A DNA stretch of 64,000 bases, taken from NCBI RefSeq assembly GCF_029873635.1, contig NC_080422.1, positions 4,320,001 to 4,384,000 of the forward strand. Direction: 5' to 3'. The position numbers and the translations under genes were made by a program. This DNA comes from Malania oleifera. Its lineage: Eukaryota > Streptophyta > Magnoliopsida > Santalales > Ximeniaceae. Below are positions 62,727-64,000 of the stretch, piece after piece; position 1 is the first letter of the stretch; every line of letters begins with the position of its first letter. Below the pieces are notes generated by a model, which saw only the letters and a list, made by a program, of their open reading frames with translations, ran no database searches and was not told the origin of the DNA.

Positions 62727-63481
62727 TGTAGTGATCCTTAAAAAAATAAAAATAATAAAATAAATAAAATTAAAATTAAATTTAATTTAATTAATTTTCA
62801 AATTTTAAATAATAATAATAATTATTATTAATTAAATAATATAATATTATAATAAAATATATATTAGATATATATAACCCTCTGGCTTTAGGAAGGAATT
62901 AACATCCCTGAGAAAAGAAGACACAGAGGTAGCGCAGAAGCTCTCCATTTCCTCGTCTCCTCTCTCCCACTCTCCTCAATCTCGTTTCCAATATTTGGTC
63001 GATTGAAAATCCGAAGATACCGTAGGGTTCCTATCACCACCACCGACAATCCTACTGTAGCAGATTTATCGTAGGAGCAGTGTAGGCATATCTCTTGGGG
63101 TAAAGTCAATTCTCAAACTTACCTCAAATTTGCTTAAACCATAAGCCCAATTAACGAACGGAAATTGTCAGGAGACTCGTGAGGAGATTCTCTACAATCT
63201 AACCAAAGCGGGTTTTCGAATTAAAGCTCCGGGACACCAACCTTAAATCGAGGGTAAGTGTAATAATTTAGACTTTATTAGGCTATTTAGGGTATTCAGA
63301 ACCTAAGGGAATTTTATGAAAATTTATTCTAGGGATTGTGATGAATAATATGATTAAGTTTGAATTTCAGGGTTTTAAGGGTTTTTGAACACCTGGGCAT
63401 AGGCTGGGGTGTTATCGGGCTTTTTAGGAATCAAGTAAGGGGATTAAGTTAATTCAGGAGTTTTATTTAATTTGAACCGAT

Positions 63482-63514
<33 letters not shown>

Positions 63515-64000
63515 TTGAAGGTTATTTCAAAAACCAACCGTTTGAAATGGATTTTACAAACCTAAGATATATGGTATGGTATTTTGAATAGAAACGAACG
63601 GTGGAAAGTTTGGTTGTTTATATGATTATGTTTGAAGTTAAAATCGTGTGACCGATGATTTTTTGGTAAGATTTATTGTTTAAATGAATTTGAGATTGTT
63701 TGCAAAATATTGGAACTGTTTGTGAAATATTGGAATTGTTGCGAAAAATACTAAAATTGCTTGTGAATAATGCAAGAATTTGGTATAACGGCCGAGTTTT
63801 AATTGACGGCTATACACAGGGTTGTATTTTGTGGCCGGGGGCTAGGTTTTTGAAACAACAAGAAATATATGTGAAATGATGTTTTAAATGTTATTTTTTA
63901 TTATCTAAACTGCATGATATGCTTTAGGAACCCTGAGGGCCAGTGTATTGTGAGCACGGTACCGTTGTTAGAGATTTGTTATGTGGCCGTGTGTGCCCAC
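62727..64000 (+). repeat. 3' LTR of the right-hand gypsy element, cut by window end
   Basis: Opens TGTAGTGATCC straight after the polypurine tract. It has AT-rich U3 with no TTCGTCGACGAA array, unlike the other gypsy LTRs here, so it is another subfamily. (AT)n at about 63483-63511. The end of the LTR is outside the window. Confidence 0.8.

Larger units (their letters stand above)
57406..64000 (+). mobile_element. Gypsy chromovirus, 5'-truncated, runs off right edge
   Basis: Seen: RT (57412-58080, with [16 protein letters not shown] and an active-site region at about 57960), RNase H (about 58330-58740), integrase (about 59030-59760, with [13 protein letters not shown] and SHQASIGMTPYEALYGRRC), a chromodomain-type end (59889-60305, with HVSMLRRYV and KVLWWNHAVEETSWE), a polypurine tract (about 62710-62726, GTAAGGAGGGGAGAA) and the start of the 3' LTR (62727 to the window end). 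A solo LTR sits at 60323-62437 between chromodomain and polypurine tract. Gag, protease and the 5' LTR are gone. Broken in several places; a fossil. Confidence 0.9.

Overview
This is nuclear DNA of a flowering plant, most likely a woody eudicot. The evidence is two spliced host genes with typical plant introns (a plastid fatty-acid synthase gene and a DCD-domain gene), plant-type Ty3/gypsy chromoviruses and Ty1/copia elements, a tRNA-derived SINE, hAT-type MITEs, and strong AT and microsatellite richness. I cannot name the species from sequence alone.

Layout: 1-4475 is the 5' end of a minus-strand gypsy element (LTR 2664-4475) that runs off the left edge. 4476-6216 is an LTR-like stretch with CT tracts and a tandem duplication. 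6300-10758 is the 3' end of a copia element, split by a 3.5-kb solo LTR (6584-10098) with a perfect target duplication. 10759-12122 is a partial gypsy LTR. 12493-12702 is a SINE with a perfect 15-bp target duplication. 13106-16700 (minus) is a complete eight-exon plastid beta-ketoacyl-ACP synthase I gene. 18118-20640 holds an unidentified stretch followed by a copia fragment. 21517-22241 is a miniature LTR element (TRIM-like). 22246-42555 is a tower of nested gypsy elements: a minus-strand element is cut by a complete plus-strand element (26717-36322), which itself carries a hAT MITE, and beside it a long LTR is cut by a solo LTR and abuts a SIRE-like copia LTR. 42556-46362 is AT-rich intergenic DNA. 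46371-49064 is a hAT MITE that received a solo gypsy LTR. 51464-53730 (plus) is a complete five-exon DCD-domain (N-rich protein, NRP-type) gene. 54.6-56.2 kb holds short tandem and direct repeats. 56188-64000 is an inverted partial LTR, then a 5'-truncated plus-strand gypsy pol region, a solo LTR inside it, and the 3' LTR running off the right edge.

The two host genes lie in small gene islands (about 12.7-18.1 kb and 49-56 kb) that are free of recognisable large LTR elements. They are unrelated in function: one makes plastid fatty acids, the other belongs to a stress and cell-death family. They share nothing but the neighbourhood.

The retroelements are fossils. No copy looks able to work. 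The gypsy copies belong to related chromovirus (Tekay/Del-like) families: an initiator-tRNA-Met primer site, a C-terminal chromodomain and very long LTRs of about 2 kb. Their LTRs share two signatures, arrays of the CpG-rich palindrome TTCGTCGACGAA in U3 and a short GC-rich block around CCCGCCTTCGGGC. I saw no CRISPR array, tRNA, rRNA or bacterial-type operon, and no convincing wholly new gene system. The most notable items are the nesting order, the MITE and TRIM copies with clean borders, the CpG-decay pattern in the LTR arrays and the GC-AG intron in the KAS gene.
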